This document shows positions 47,110-59,200 of a stretch of 64,000 nt of DNA, one piece after another (position 1 is the stretch's first letter; each line of letters opens with the position of its first letter). The notes under the pieces were generated by a model that was not told where the DNA came from, did no database searches, and worked only from the letters and a program-made list of their open reading frames with translations. This stretch comes from Pseudoips prasinana (Eukaryota > Arthropoda > Insecta > Lepidoptera > Nolidae). A program made the translations under genes and the position numbers. The stretch is from positions 20,638,330-20,702,329 of the forward strand of contig OX621245.1 in assembly GCA_951640165.1 (NCBI GenBank), read 5' to 3'.

Positions 47110-47383
47110 AAAAATAAAAAAATATTTAATAAATAAAAACCCAACTGCGTAAATAATGATCCAAACTACGTACATAGACAAAGAACTGAAAAGAAAAAAA
47201 ACAAGCACATAGATGGCTGGTGGTCTAAAATTATATAATGTACTATTGAATGAATACTATTGAAGAAAATAAAATATATTCTAATAATGGAACATAACAA
47301 CTGAACAGTCGGGATCCATTAGTCGACAGCCAATCTAAATTGTCAATGGATCCCGACTGTTCAGTTGTTATGTTCCATTAGAG
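47110..47383 (+). mobile_element. Giant-hairpin (foldback) element, copy 1, right arm cut
   Basis: Left arm from AACCCAACTGCGTAAATAAT through GGAACATAACAACTGAACAG to GGGATCCATT, then a 24-nt spacer (AGTCGACAGCC...), then the mirrored arm for only about 35 nt before the sequence changes at 47384. The spacer is in the opposite sense to that of copy 2, so this copy is inverted relative to 49685-50105. Confidence 0.85.
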
Positions 47384-49160
47384 ATATGGGAATATATACC
47401 AGAGAATGGGCAGCAGCGTTCTCATGAGTACCAATGTCTACCTTACTGCGATTGCCAACCCGTTTGCCAAGCGTGGCTATTATGGCAGATCCCCTCAAAT
47501 GAAGGACACAATTAAACCGCGGCCCCCAGTCCCCGGTAGCCCTGCTATTCCCAGCCGTGGTAACAGCCGTAGTTACGGCAGGGCAGGGGGTGCTAAGAAT
47601 CCCCGGCAGATTCCGCGTTGCCAAAACCGACGACCTCTGGCCCTGGCAACACACGCACACTGCGGACCGACGAGAAGATGATCGAACTGGAGGAAGAATT
47701 GAGCAGGTTACATTGGGACATAATAGGATTATCTGAAGTTCGAAGAGAGGCGGAGGACACTATAATCCTGACATCCGGGAATCTGCTCTATTTCTGGGAG
47801 GGCGACCAACTGTCCCAAGGTGGTGTTGGGTTCATAGTACACAAGTCCCTCGTCCACAACATAGTGAAAATCGGGAGTGTGTCGACTAGGGTTGCGTACC
47901 TTATACTCAGAATTACCAAGTGGTATTCGTTGAAGGTCATACAGGTTTACGCGCCGACTTCGACGATGAGGTTGAGGTCATGTATGAGGATATTTCTAGA
48001 GCCATACATACCTCGAACTCTTATTTCACTGTGGTCATGGGGGACTTTAACGCGAAGCTGGTTAAACGATTCGGGAATGAGCTGAGAGTGGGGCAATTTG
48101 TAACTGGAGCAATTTGTTGGCAAATGTTGGCCGACTTCATGAAGAAGGAGGGACTCTTTATGATGAACTCCTCATTCAAGAAGCCGGAAAACCGCAAATG
48201 GACCTGGGTAAGCCCCGATGGTAAAAAAAAAACGAGATAGACTTTATCTTGTCGACGAGTAGACAGATGTTCAATGACGTCTCAGTAATCAATACGGTTA
48301 AAACCGGGAGCGATCACCGACTGGTGAGAGGCTCATTGAACCTAAATGTCAAGCTCCAGAGGTTCCGACTGATAAAATCTACGCTCCGACCTTTACCCAT
48401 CTACATCCAAAACCCTGAACCCTTTCAACTCGAACTGCAAAACCGTTTCGAATGCCTAGCAGATTGCGAGGAAGTGGACTCATACCACGACAGGCTCGTA
48501 GAAGCTGTCCATACGGCTGGGTCTAAGGTCTTCAAGGCCCACTGTACAAACAGAACCAAAAAGATCTCTGACTATACCCTGCAGCTTATGGACGAAAGAC
48601 GGAAAATGGTTCTGACATCCTCTGATGATGCCACCAGATACGAGCAGGTCAACAGACAGATCTTAAAGTCTTTGACTCGCGACACGCGTCAATTTAATAC
48701 AAATTGTATTAAAGAAGCTATAGAGCGGAACAAAGGCTCTAAAGTGTTTGCCAGAGAACTATCTGTTGGACTGAGGCAACTGACGAAGCTGAAGACTGAG
48801 GATGGCAGAATCGTCACGTCTAGACCTGAGTTGCTGGGAGACATCGAGAGGTTCTACGGACAGCTGTATACGAAAACCCAGTCACCTAACAGCACGACTA
48901 ACCCAACACTTACCGACGACATCCCAGACGTCAGCCTGTGCGAGATTAGAATGGCTCTCGAACAGCTTAAGAACAGCAAGGCGCCTGGTGATGATGGAGT
49001 TACGGCAGAGCTTCTGAAGGCGGGTGGTACACCAATCTTACGGGCCCTTCAGAAGTTATTTAACTCCGTCATACTAGAAGGTCAAACGCCACAAGCATGG
49101 CACAGGTGTGTGGTGGTGCTCTTCTTCAAAAAGGGCGATAAAACCCTCTTGAAGAATTAC
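47384..49160 (+). pseudogene. RTE-type LINE, 5' part: endonuclease and start of polymerase
   Basis: Three plus-strand frames together cover an RTE protein. The first (to about 47985) has IIGLSEVRREAEDT and QVYAPTS of the apurinic-type endonuclease. The second (47920-48240) has VVMGDFNAKL. The third (48249-49160) has TGSDHRLVRGSL and then the entry to the polymerase, SKAPGDDGVTAELLKAGG and VVVLFFKKGDKTLLKNY. It then breaks exactly after KNY. Two frameshifts are visible, one near 47985 and one at an A-run at 48227-48236. The polymerase core and C-terminus are missing, which is the reverse of the usual 5' truncation of LINEs. Start codon not assigned. Confidence 0.88.
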
Positions 49161-49162
49161 AT

Positions 49163-49684
49163 TGAGAAGGTCACTTTTGCTGTTGTCCCATACCATTTCA
49201 GGCAGCACTCCTTCCCAGCTTCTGCAACATCACTATGGTTGGAGCTTGGGTTGTAAAAGATCTTTGCTGCTTCCTGAATAATTTCCGAATTTAAATACAA
49301 TTTACAGAAACCCACCTTGCTTCTTCTAAACGTTGCTGATGTTGTAGCGTAGCCGGTAAATGAGTGTAAGAAGAGGATGTGTTCATATCCATGATTTTTT
49401 GTCACTCATTCATTCATCGTCATTTTTCAGTTTTAGCCAGTAAGGTTGCGTTTCCTACAGTGAGCATTGAGCGAAAAGCAATCTTCATGATGTTTTTCCC
49501 GCCTAAGCTCAGTTATCTGCTGTTACAAAAAAACGGGATATCTTACTGTTACCGCCCTTACCTCGTGGAGGTACTCCCAGCTTATGTTAAAATAAATTTT
49601 GAGATAATTCGGGCATCAGGTAATGGTCATCACGCTGAATAACTCATCATCATCTTGTTCCAACTAATATGTTACTAATATGTT
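49163..49684. other. Unidentified piece between RTE break and hairpin element
   Basis: A minus-strand open frame (49405-49157) reads SNHSDVAEAGKECCLKWYGT near its end. I have a weak memory of similar peptides in insect repeats but cannot name it. The rest carries no motif. Confidence 0.3.
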
Positions 49685-50105
49685 AAACCCAACTGCGTAA
49701 ATAATGATCCAAACTACGTACATAGACAAAGAACTGAAAAGAAAAAAACAAGCACATAGATGGCTGGTGGTCTAAAATTATATAATGTACTATTGAATGA
49801 ATACTATTGATGAAAATAAAATATATTCTAATATTGGAACATAACAACTGAACAGTCGGGATCCATTGACAAATTAGATTGGCTGTCGACTAATGGATCC
49901 CGACTGTTCAGTTGTTATGCTCCATTATTAGAATATATTTTATTTTCATCAATAGTATTCATTCAATAGTACATTATATAATTTTAGACCACCAGCCATC
50001 TATGTGCTTGTTTTTTTCTTTTCAGTTCTTTGTCTATGTACGTAGTTTGGATCATTATTTACGCAGTTGGGTTTTTTATTTATTAAATAATTTTTTATTA
50101 TTGTC
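49685..50105 (-). mobile_element. Giant-hairpin (foldback) element, copy 2, complete
   Basis: AAACCCAACTGCGTAAATAA at 49685 is mirrored by TTATTTACGCAGTTGGGTTT ending at 50074. The arms are about 183 bp with very few mismatches and a 24-nt spacer (GACAAATTAGATTGGCTGTC...). Homology with copy 1 continues outside the right arm to about 50105 (TTATTTATTAAATAA). It has no coding capacity. Confidence 0.9.
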
Positions 50106-50539
50106 TTATACCATCATAAAAAAATTGCAATAAGGTTAACTTAAACTCATTTGTCTGCTTTTTGCAGATATATATGGCTTATACCGACAAATGTATAGAT
50201 GGAATTACACCATAAGGGTTCCTTTTAGCATTTAAGTGCGTAACTCTAAAAAATCAATCACAACGGAGTTCTCACACTTTCTTTTAAAGCGGTACAATTT
50301 CAATACGAATCCAATAATATTTGGTCCTTTCCCAAAATGTGCTGATACAGGAAAGCTTTTTCTCCACCAAAAGGTAGCTATAAACGTGGCCGATACGTAA
50401 GCAAGACAGGAATAAATTGGGCTCAAAGATTTATTGCCAAATGCTCTTAACCCAAACCTTTCGCTCGGAGAATAAGTCTGTGCTATTCACTTTTTCAACT
50501 CATAATATATCTTATGTCGTACGCGATTGATTAATTATT

Positions 50540-50850
50540 GCACATAGCCCTTCCTATTGAAATTAAATGATAAAATTACATACACTATGAATACTAATAA
50601 TAATAAATAAGTTAATAAGATTAATAATAATTTGTTACTTTGTGAATAGAAAATACTATAATATAACGTAATGTAATAAGAATATAACATGTATAATGTA
50701 ATAATAATATAATTAATAATACTATATAGTTTTAAGAACAATAACATTTGCACGCCATAATTATGTGGCAAAATATGTGAAAGTTTTAAACTATGTAACA
50801 TCTATTTTTTACCATGTTCTTGCAAATAAACGATTGATTGATTGAAGTAG
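50540..50850 (+). repeat. LINE 3' end with GATT tail
   Basis: AT-rich 3'UTR-like sequence ending GCAAATAAACGATTGATTGATTG. This is the AATAAACG plus tetranucleotide tail of a CR1/L2-like element, compare the AATAAACGGAATTGAATT end at 35870. Confidence 0.55.
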
Positions 50851-50899
50851 GCTTACTAAATTTGTTTAGTTTTCAGAGATAAGACCTAGTTATTTAATC

Positions 50900-51088
50900 C
50901 TACTAATTTTATTAATGCGAGAGTTTGTGTGTTTGGATGTATCGATGTGTTTGTTACTCTTTCGCGTAAAAACTACCGACCGAATTTTGATGAAACTTTG
51001 TAGTAATATATATGCTTATAGTTCCGAATGACACATAGGCTGTAATTTATGAAGTTTAATGCGGGTAAAACCGCGGGGCATAGCTAGT
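50900..51088 (+). mobile_element. Short GCGGGG...CTAG element, complete
   Basis: Starts CCTACTAATTTTATTAATGC and ends GGGTAAAACCGCGGGGCATA followed by GCTAGT. No target duplication, as expected if it is Helitron-like. Confidence 0.8.
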
Positions 51089-51104
51089 TAATAATAATGT
51101 TTTT

Positions 51105-51265
51105 TTTATTTTTTTTCAGATTCAGTGACTTTATTGTGGATCATAGGTAGGTACAAAATACATATGTTGAACAATTTTAAGATCAGCCATGTCCCGCCCT
51201 TTGGGCATACAATAATTAACACAAAATTAAAACAATAATTACATAACACAATGTCAATAAATTAA
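51105..51265 (-). repeat. Probable LINE 3' end
   Basis: TTCAGTGACTTTATTGTGGA followed by CATGTCCCGCCCTTTGGGCA. A reversed 3'UTR pattern. Confidence 0.4.
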
Positions 51266-51269
51266 ATAA

Positions 51270-51720
51270 GAAATATATGTCAAATTTAATAATTGTTAAG
51301 TTATTGAGGTACTGTTTTAAAAATTGTAGTATATTCTTCAACCTTTCTTTATGACAAGCGATTTAACCTTTTGACCGCAACAGTCACGTAAACAAACTGT
51401 GACGTGCTGTGCACATTTTGGTATGTCACTTATACATGACGATGACGTTAAAAAGGACATAATTTTAATAGGAAAATATAACGCAATTCCCTTTAAAAAA
51501 AAGAAGAATTATTAAAATCGTTCACAAACAACGGAGACATCGCGTTCGATACATAAAAAAGCATACTCGAATTGATAAGAAACATCCTTTGAATTTGTTC
51601 AATAACATACAACCGACTTCAAATTTATAACATTTGAACTAAATCTTAATATTATGTACCTTGAAAGCATTGACTCTATCCCTCGTGCTCCTTCGTGTTT
51701 TAGGTTGAATCACCGCACAG
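51270..51720. other. No recognisable gene
   Basis: AT-rich sequence with nothing assigned. Confidence 0.4.
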
Positions 51721-51721
51721 C

Positions 51722-51880
51722 GGCGCGGCGTTCAAGATAGTCGCCACGCCACTTCGTGTCTCTGGTTCGAATCCCGCGCAGGTCAACTATTTGTGTAACC
51801 CATAAATAGTTTTCTTGAGTCTGGATATACTTCTAACTACTTAATTATGTTTGTAATGTACCCTCTACATAAGGTTAATA
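51722..51880 (+). mobile_element. tRNA-derived SINE, family C
   Basis: GTGTCTCTGGTTCGAATCCC (B box), CCCATAAATAGTTTTCTTGA and GTCTGGATATAC, as at 26341-26510. Confidence 0.75.
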
Positions 51881-51884
51881 ATCC

Positions 51885-53135
51885 AAAAAGGGCGTTATCT
51901 TAAAAAAAAAAATTGGAACGGCTACAAAATATGTGGCCTATATACAGTTATTCTGAGACTGAGTGTCATTGAGTCCGTCAATTGCGTATTTATAAAGTTT
52001 CTAGCCAAACAAAGACTTTATTGAATCCATTAAAAATATATAAGGATTCATTATAAAAGAACTTTCCCGATTAATATAAAAATAATTATCAAAATTGGTT
52101 CACCAATACAAGAGAACAAAAAAAATACATTTCAATTGATAACCTAGTCCTTTTTGAAGTCGGTTCATTAATAAGCGCTCTAAAATAATATCGTACGTAG
52201 GGGCTTACAACAGTATTTAAGGTTTACGACGAAGCTAAAACTTGTAATCCACTGGCGACAGCGTGCTTCATTAAGTGTGTATTATTTATATAGCTTTTTC
52301 CACTGCATTATGCCTTAAATCCTACTATAAAGTTGCGACTACACTTACCAAATAAGAAGTAGGTAGAGGAACTTGATGCTTTTATTGAACAATTCTTTGA
52401 ATAAAATATACACCTCTAGATAATAAAGCGACACTGAGAACAGGAAACCGCGTTTTACTGTCAACAACGTGAGAAATAAAAATGTTCTTTCTGTTTTTTG
52501 TAAAGTTGCTATATTTCAGATGTTATTTTCCGGGTACATCATAGGTTCTGAAAATATTTTGAATGCAGAACAGATCTTACGAACTTGATCGATTTACGAT
52601 ACCGATCTCGTTATTATATCGGTCTCGTAAATAGATCAACTCTCTTACAATAAGGTGAAGTATAATTTTAAAAGTCGGGGAAAAAATTAAATTATAACTA
52701 ATTACACTAGGGTTACATTAATTTCTAATACACAAATTTAATATAAATATCACAGTCAAAGATTATACAACTAATATTCAAGAAAATTCTAAAGGTATGG
52801 CAGTGAAATGCGGGCTTTAAGTCTACTTATACAGTCAAAATCGTAACAACCTTGAGTCATAGAATAGGGTATAAAAGGTTACCTTACAAGAAAACACTGT
52901 GTTTACCAATGGCTAAACTAGTCCTATGTACTGTGACTAGAATATAGATTAGGAATAAATTACGAGATACAAATATCAAAAGTCCGGTATCTACATTAGA
53001 ACAAGCACTAATATGGCAATCTACAATGGTTATGATTTCGCCTGACGAATATTAAGTTATACATTATCTACCTACAACTAATACCATCATATTTGTTCAG
53101 TTCACAATTTAGACATCACTAATAACTGCACAACA
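51885..53135. other. 3' flank of robo
   Basis: AT-rich sequence without open frames of note. It may include alternative 3'UTR of robo (minus strand). No repeat recognised. Confidence 0.4.
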
Positions 53136-53139
53136 CTTC

Positions 53140-53145
53140 TTTATT
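53140..53145 (-). terminator. robo: Poly-A signal of robo
   Basis: AATAAA on the minus strand, about 62 nt past the robo stop codon at 53209-53207. It is the first canonical signal after the stop. Confidence 0.6.
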
Positions 53146-53206
53146 CTACTCTTGTAACGATAATGTTGATTATTGCTTTGATTTCATCATACAATATTTT
53201 ACACTC

Positions 53207-53248
53207 TTACTTAGTCTGGTTACTATATGCATTCTTGCTCTCTGGACT
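53207..53248 (-). CDS. robo: robo last exon: 13 codons and stop
   Basis: Acceptor GTATTGTTTCAG. Encodes [13 protein letters not shown], then TAA. The phase matches the donor at 53344. No further exon with a continuing frame was found, and an AATAAA follows. Confidence 0.8.
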   Translation of the reverse strand, partial: SPESKNAYSNQTK

Positions 53249-56200
53249 CTGAAACAATACATGAAATCTAAATATCTGCATTGTCCATTACAATGATTAA
53301 CATTGATGGGGCGAAGGGTAAAATTGTAAACAACTTCAAATTACCTCATACGGCGGTGGCGGCAGTATATCGCACAGATTTATTTGACAGCCCTGCTCCG
53401 ACCTCGCTACATTCGAATGTCTACTCGTCTGAATGGGAATTTTGAAACTATTCTCTCTTCCGAGCCAGTGCCACTGTGGATAGTCGTACTCTAAATCACT
53501 CGCTGGACACACTTTGCTTTTGTCTTGTCGACTTCTTGATCCGGACCTATTTGTATGACAAGAGGCGCAGTCGTCCTCTAAAACATTAATCTCATTATGT
53601 GCGTTCTCATGTCTCGGCTCCCTGTAGTCTTTAGTTGATCTACTGGAGGTGCTGTGACAACACGTCGAACATTCCCCATTAGAATACTGTAAGCTTCCAT
53701 TACACGATCTAACAATGCTGTTGTTATGAGATCGTCTTTCTGGACAATTCCTGTCTCCAATGTCGTTATTGTCCTGTGTGAAAATTGATATTTATTGTTA
53801 CTCATAAGAACATTTTTAACGCGCTATTTGATATATGATAGAGTCAAGTTATGCAAATTCCGAGTAATCTTATCTGAGTCAACAAAGAGTTTCTCGAAAA
53901 TGTTATCTGGGCGTAGTTACCTTGAAATTGAGTTCGGTGTAAATGGCGCTCGACGCGTAAGGTTCCGGAGGGCCGCGTCTCATTCTATCTACACTCGACG
54001 CATCTAATCCTTGAATGGAATTCTGAGGTAGGCTGTATTCTGGTTCAACACTAAGAATACTCGTTGATTGGCCACCTGAGGATTTAAAATATTTCTTTGA
54101 TAATTGTGTAAGATAAGCTTTACGCTCAAAGTTTTCAATGGTCTACTTTTGAATCATACCACAACATATTTCATCATAAAACATGTTGAACTAGTACTTG
54201 TATCGTTTACAATTGAATTTATATCGTGAGAAATATGTCACTGAATCACAATAAATAAACACTCGATTATCGGAGTAGATAACAGCAAGATACTCACCAT
54301 GTAAAAGACTTTGATGACAACTAGTCATGTCTAAGGTTGGATCATTCGGGGCGGCAAACACTGGCCGGTCTCTTAACCAAATGGTGTCTTTATTCAATAA
54401 ACACTGTTGAGCCGTAACAATAGATTGACCTAGAATTGAGATCAATGTTTCAATTTCATGTACTTAAGAGTTCATTGTTTGTACACAAGAATGTCAATTA
54501 CCAGTAGATTTCTTCCTTTGGATGTTGTTTCGACGTTTGATGTAGTAGATGCTGAATATGCCGATGGCTATTACTGAGAAGAGCGTTAGTCCTAGAGCGA
54601 GGAGCCAAGTTTCTTGGAATATGTGGGGGATGTTCGTATCCTTTGGTGGCTCCGTTCTAAGGAATAGAGACAAAAAGTTAAACTTTAAAATTTTGTATCA
54701 TAATGATTAATATTTTGGAAACAATAAGCCTAACTATAGGATAATTTGGAACTCACAATAATACAGTAGCTATTAGTGCTTTCCGGGTCGAATATCGGCC
54801 ATAGTGGCCAGTTACAATGGAGACAAGTCAACTGCGCGGGACTTATCATAGTGTAAAAGTCCCTCACTCTCATGATCTGAAGGGACAGCTAGCCGAACGC
54901 AAAGAGGTCAGGTTCGCTGGCTTTACGTAATCTTCGAGGCACGGGGGTGTAATACTGCGAAGTTCGAGACCTCGAACTGATACTGAGTATTTTTTTAACA
55001 GAAAACTCTCGATATTACTTATGACCAGACCTGGATTTTGAACCAAGGACCCTATAATCTGCAGTTGCACTCGCAACCGCTAGGACACAGAAAACAAATA
55101 AACCAGAGGCAACGATGGCTAAGTAATTCTCAAAAGTATTTTTTTTTATTTGACTCTTGATCTTAAAACACAAGTACCAACGTTTACTTATGTGAATACA
55201 TTTTCTTTTCTATCCCTTACAAAAGAAATTTAGTTAATATGTTTATTTTTGCATTGGAAAATAATCTTTAAAAAGATCTTAAGTTTATAGTTTGTCTTTT
55301 AACTCTTATATCAAAACAATCATAGCAACCAGAACATGCATCTATACTCACTGTACATAGTGTCTCTGCGACTGCGTGGGTAGCATGTGAATATGCGCAG
55401 GCGCACTAAAGGGGCCGTGTCCACGGCGTGTCACCGCAGCCGCGCGTGCGCTGTACCTGCCGCCAGCGCGTAGCGAGCTTGCCGCGGCCGCCCGCGTGCG
55501 CGCACCCAGGGACATCTGACCCACTACACGTCCTCCTGTACTGCCTCCCACTCGGATCTCGATCTACATCAATAAAAGATTTCCCGCTAAAGACATAAAT
55601 CAGGATTTGTCAGCTGCTAGGCTATTATTTAAGCGTCCAACTCGATACTCGAATTTTACTCAGTTCATAACCTAAATCAGTTAACCTTGAAGCATTATTG
55701 TATAAACGATTAAAATAAGTCCTATCAGTCATATTCATATTCCATCGTGGAAGTAGTTTTAAGAGAGGTAGGGCACAGCGTTCATTCGCTCGAAGAGTAG
55801 CCCGACTGGGGAAGTACCTCCACCTTACAGAAGACATTCCTTAATAATAACATTAATAATTTAATGTTGTGTTTCTGAGTGTGATTAAGGCTGCCAGAGC
55901 TCATCGGGGTGGGGGGGAGGGTCAGAAACACTTGTTTTCTGACTCTTAAAGGCCGGCAACGCACCCGCGACTCCTCTGGTGTTGCGAGTGTCCATGGGCG
56001 GCGGTGATCACTTACCATCAGGTGACCCACTCGCTCGTTTGTCGACCTCTGCCATAAAAAAAAAGTTCTTTCTTCCTACTTTACTTGGTCACCCTGGCGT
56101 CCGCGTCAGAGTAGTTCAAGCCACCTAGCAGGCCTCTGACATGACTTATCGGCTGTTGTCTAATGACACCGTGACCGTCTGCTTAACGTGCCCAAGCACG

Positions 56201-59200
56201 GAGAGGTTCAGAAATTAAACCTCCTTAACGGTCACCCATCTATGGACTGATACGCGTGCCTAGGTAATATACCTATCTCGCCAATCACTTACAGACCGGT
56301 GACCAACTGGCCTTGCACGCCAGTGGATATAGTTGCCGAGAACTTAAAATGTAAATTGTATTCTTTTGAGGAATAAAGATCTTAAACCAGATGTTACTCG
56401 CTGATAATGTAAAAACCTATGAACACTAAATCAGTTTAATAGTTAGTTTATCCATTACAAACAATCATACAAAATATCTAATCGTTTCTCTTCATAATAT
56501 AAAATTACATAGAAGTACCGCAACGGCACTGATTTAATAAATCTTCCTAATAATTCAAATAAAATCAGTACTAAGGTAGTTTTAATCCCTCCCACGTCTA
56601 ATAACATATTAAAATTTATTTACTTATGAAAGAACTCAAAAAATCATATATAGTATGACAACTATGATTACTTTTTAGAATCTTGTTGAGTGTTGACCAG
56701 TGGTAATTAATTTTTCAAAGTCATCATATATGTCTCATGGCCGCTGTCTAAAATAAATGAATGTCTGAAATGGATCATAATCACCAAACTCTCAATCTCC
56801 AATAGTTTAAAATTTCTACTTATGATCTATTGAAAGGCCTAACGTGAATAATAATATGATTTGTACATGACATAACATTGGATATAGCAGGTATATACAG
56901 CATAATATTAACGAAGCAAAATACAATTACTGGCCATAATAGGAAAATCTAACTTACTAAATATCCAGTGAGTTCGCCGTTCCATGTGCTCACAGGTGGT
57001 GGTTCCCATCGTATCCACGCAGACGTTGCATTTATTACACCGGCCGTAACGCTTTGGGGTGGCGCCGAAGGCACTAAAATATCACCAAGTCATAAAGCAT
57101 ACAACCACAAACCAATAAACAAACAAAAATTCTTTAAGTTCTCTTACCATCCTCGTCCGTGTATCCTGTCATCAAATTCGACGGTTTCCCGAGCAACATT
57201 TTATAATACGGCATCAAAAAAATGTCGTATTGTGTGTAAGCCATTAACCCCGTGAGGATATAACTTGATGATCCACTATTGTCAACGTTCATCAGAGATC
57301 CGTTGGAGCACAGGACGGCGTCTGAATGAGACGGATTTAGAATCGTAATTTCCTCATCTGTTGCATTACGCCAATTTAAAGTCGTTCCATTGTACCAGAT
57401 CTTAACACCTTCCAAGTACTCATTGTAGTCGGTCAGTACCTGTGATATAAAAAAAATTAGTATGGCACTCTACAAAACAAATATAGACCGAGAGTAATAA
57501 AATAATACTTACATCCCAAACCACTTTAAGTGTAGTTGAAGATAAAGCGTCGACTCTTTTTAGAACTAAAACCTTTTGTTGCAAATATTTCCTAGCTTGG
57601 ACTAGTTCATATTGCGTCATATGATTATCACGTTCATAATCTATATTATATTCTTGATCCATAGAAGGCTCTTTAAGTTCATTGTTTCCTTTTTTTAGCA
57701 CTTTAAGATAAGCCTCTTGCATAATACTGCCAGCTGCGTTGACAGCTGTGCAAATCACTCTCCCGCTATGTTCCGTTTGCGCACCGTCCAAATATAATAA
57801 GCTTGAATTACTTTTAGTACATTCCGGGAAAAGTAAAGAATCTTGAATGCCTTCGAGGATCCAAAAGGTGGTTGGTGTAGGTAACCCTTTAGCTTCACAT
57901 GGAATAGAAACCACATCACCCTCCCATGCGGTCAGATTGGACGGTATCTGCGTGAAGTGCGGTAACGCTGAAACACATGGCCGTATTAAAATAGAACGAA
58001 CAGTTGTTAGAATTATTGATGCAATAAATTCGATCGAAATAGAGACGTAGCTTACAGTAAACTGTGAGTGTGGCACTGGTGATACTGGTGCCAGCATGGC
58101 TATCGGCCCGGCAGGAATAGACGCCGGCATCGGTCGCGGACACATGGTCCAGTCTTAATAGCCCTCGAATTATTGTTGCATGCGTAGGCAATGAGCCGTC
58201 TTCTTTGACCCATGTTATTTTTACGCTTGCATCATAACTCTATAAAGAAATTGAATAGTAATCGATTTATGATATAATAAACTCCTTAGAGCTTTCACCA
58301 TTAAAATTAAACACGATCAATTGACGCTAAACTCAGTTCAGCGTCCTGTAGCTGAGTTTAGTGTCAATTGATCGCGTTTAATTTTAACGGTGAAATCGGC
58401 TCTTATTATATTAACATTTAAAAATTTGAGGAACCCATTACCTGGCAGTTAAATTCAACAGTTTGCCCAACCAGTGCTGTTACGTTGCTAGGTTTTACAA
58501 CGAAATGGGGCCGCCTCAAAACAATTAGCGCGGCAGCTCGCGACTGCCTTTCACCGGCTATGTTGGATGCCACACATCTAAACAATCCACTATCTGTTGG
58601 TAATGTTTCTAAGATTTTTAAACTTCCTGTATCTGTTATTGTTACCCTGAAAAATTAATAAATGACTAAGAAAACCTTACTCTAAATATAATAATAATAC
58701 ATCATACAATGATTGATCATCAATTACCTACACTCGCTACTAAATTGATTGTATTTTATTCCTATTATATTCCGACATAACTAGTTCACAATAAATCCTT
58801 GGCATTTACACGTGTTACATTGTCATAATACATTTATTACCTGCCATTAACTTCGACATCGTACAGCTGTCCATCTTTGAGCCAATGGACTGAAGGCTCA
58901 GGGACGCCTCGAGGGGGAGCACATTCTAATAACGCTGGTTCGCCTGCCGCTACGTGGACGTCTCTCGGTTCAGCTCTGAACTCGTCCCGGAGTACTAAAA
59001 TTAATAGCCATATAAATGGGCGAATATATTATTGAAAATATATACTGTAAAATAAAGCTATTATATATGAAGAAACACGAAAAGACATAAAAGGTAAATA
59101 GTTTGCTTGATAAAAGTATTTATATCAAATATATTATTAACGAACACATCGAGCGTTCTTAGCGTAATAAAGCTGATATCGAAAACCAGACTTGATTGAT

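Noticed and set aside
49157..49405. Minus-strand frame with a vaguely familiar peptide
   Set aside because: I could not name the family with confidence, so it is only described as an unidentified piece.
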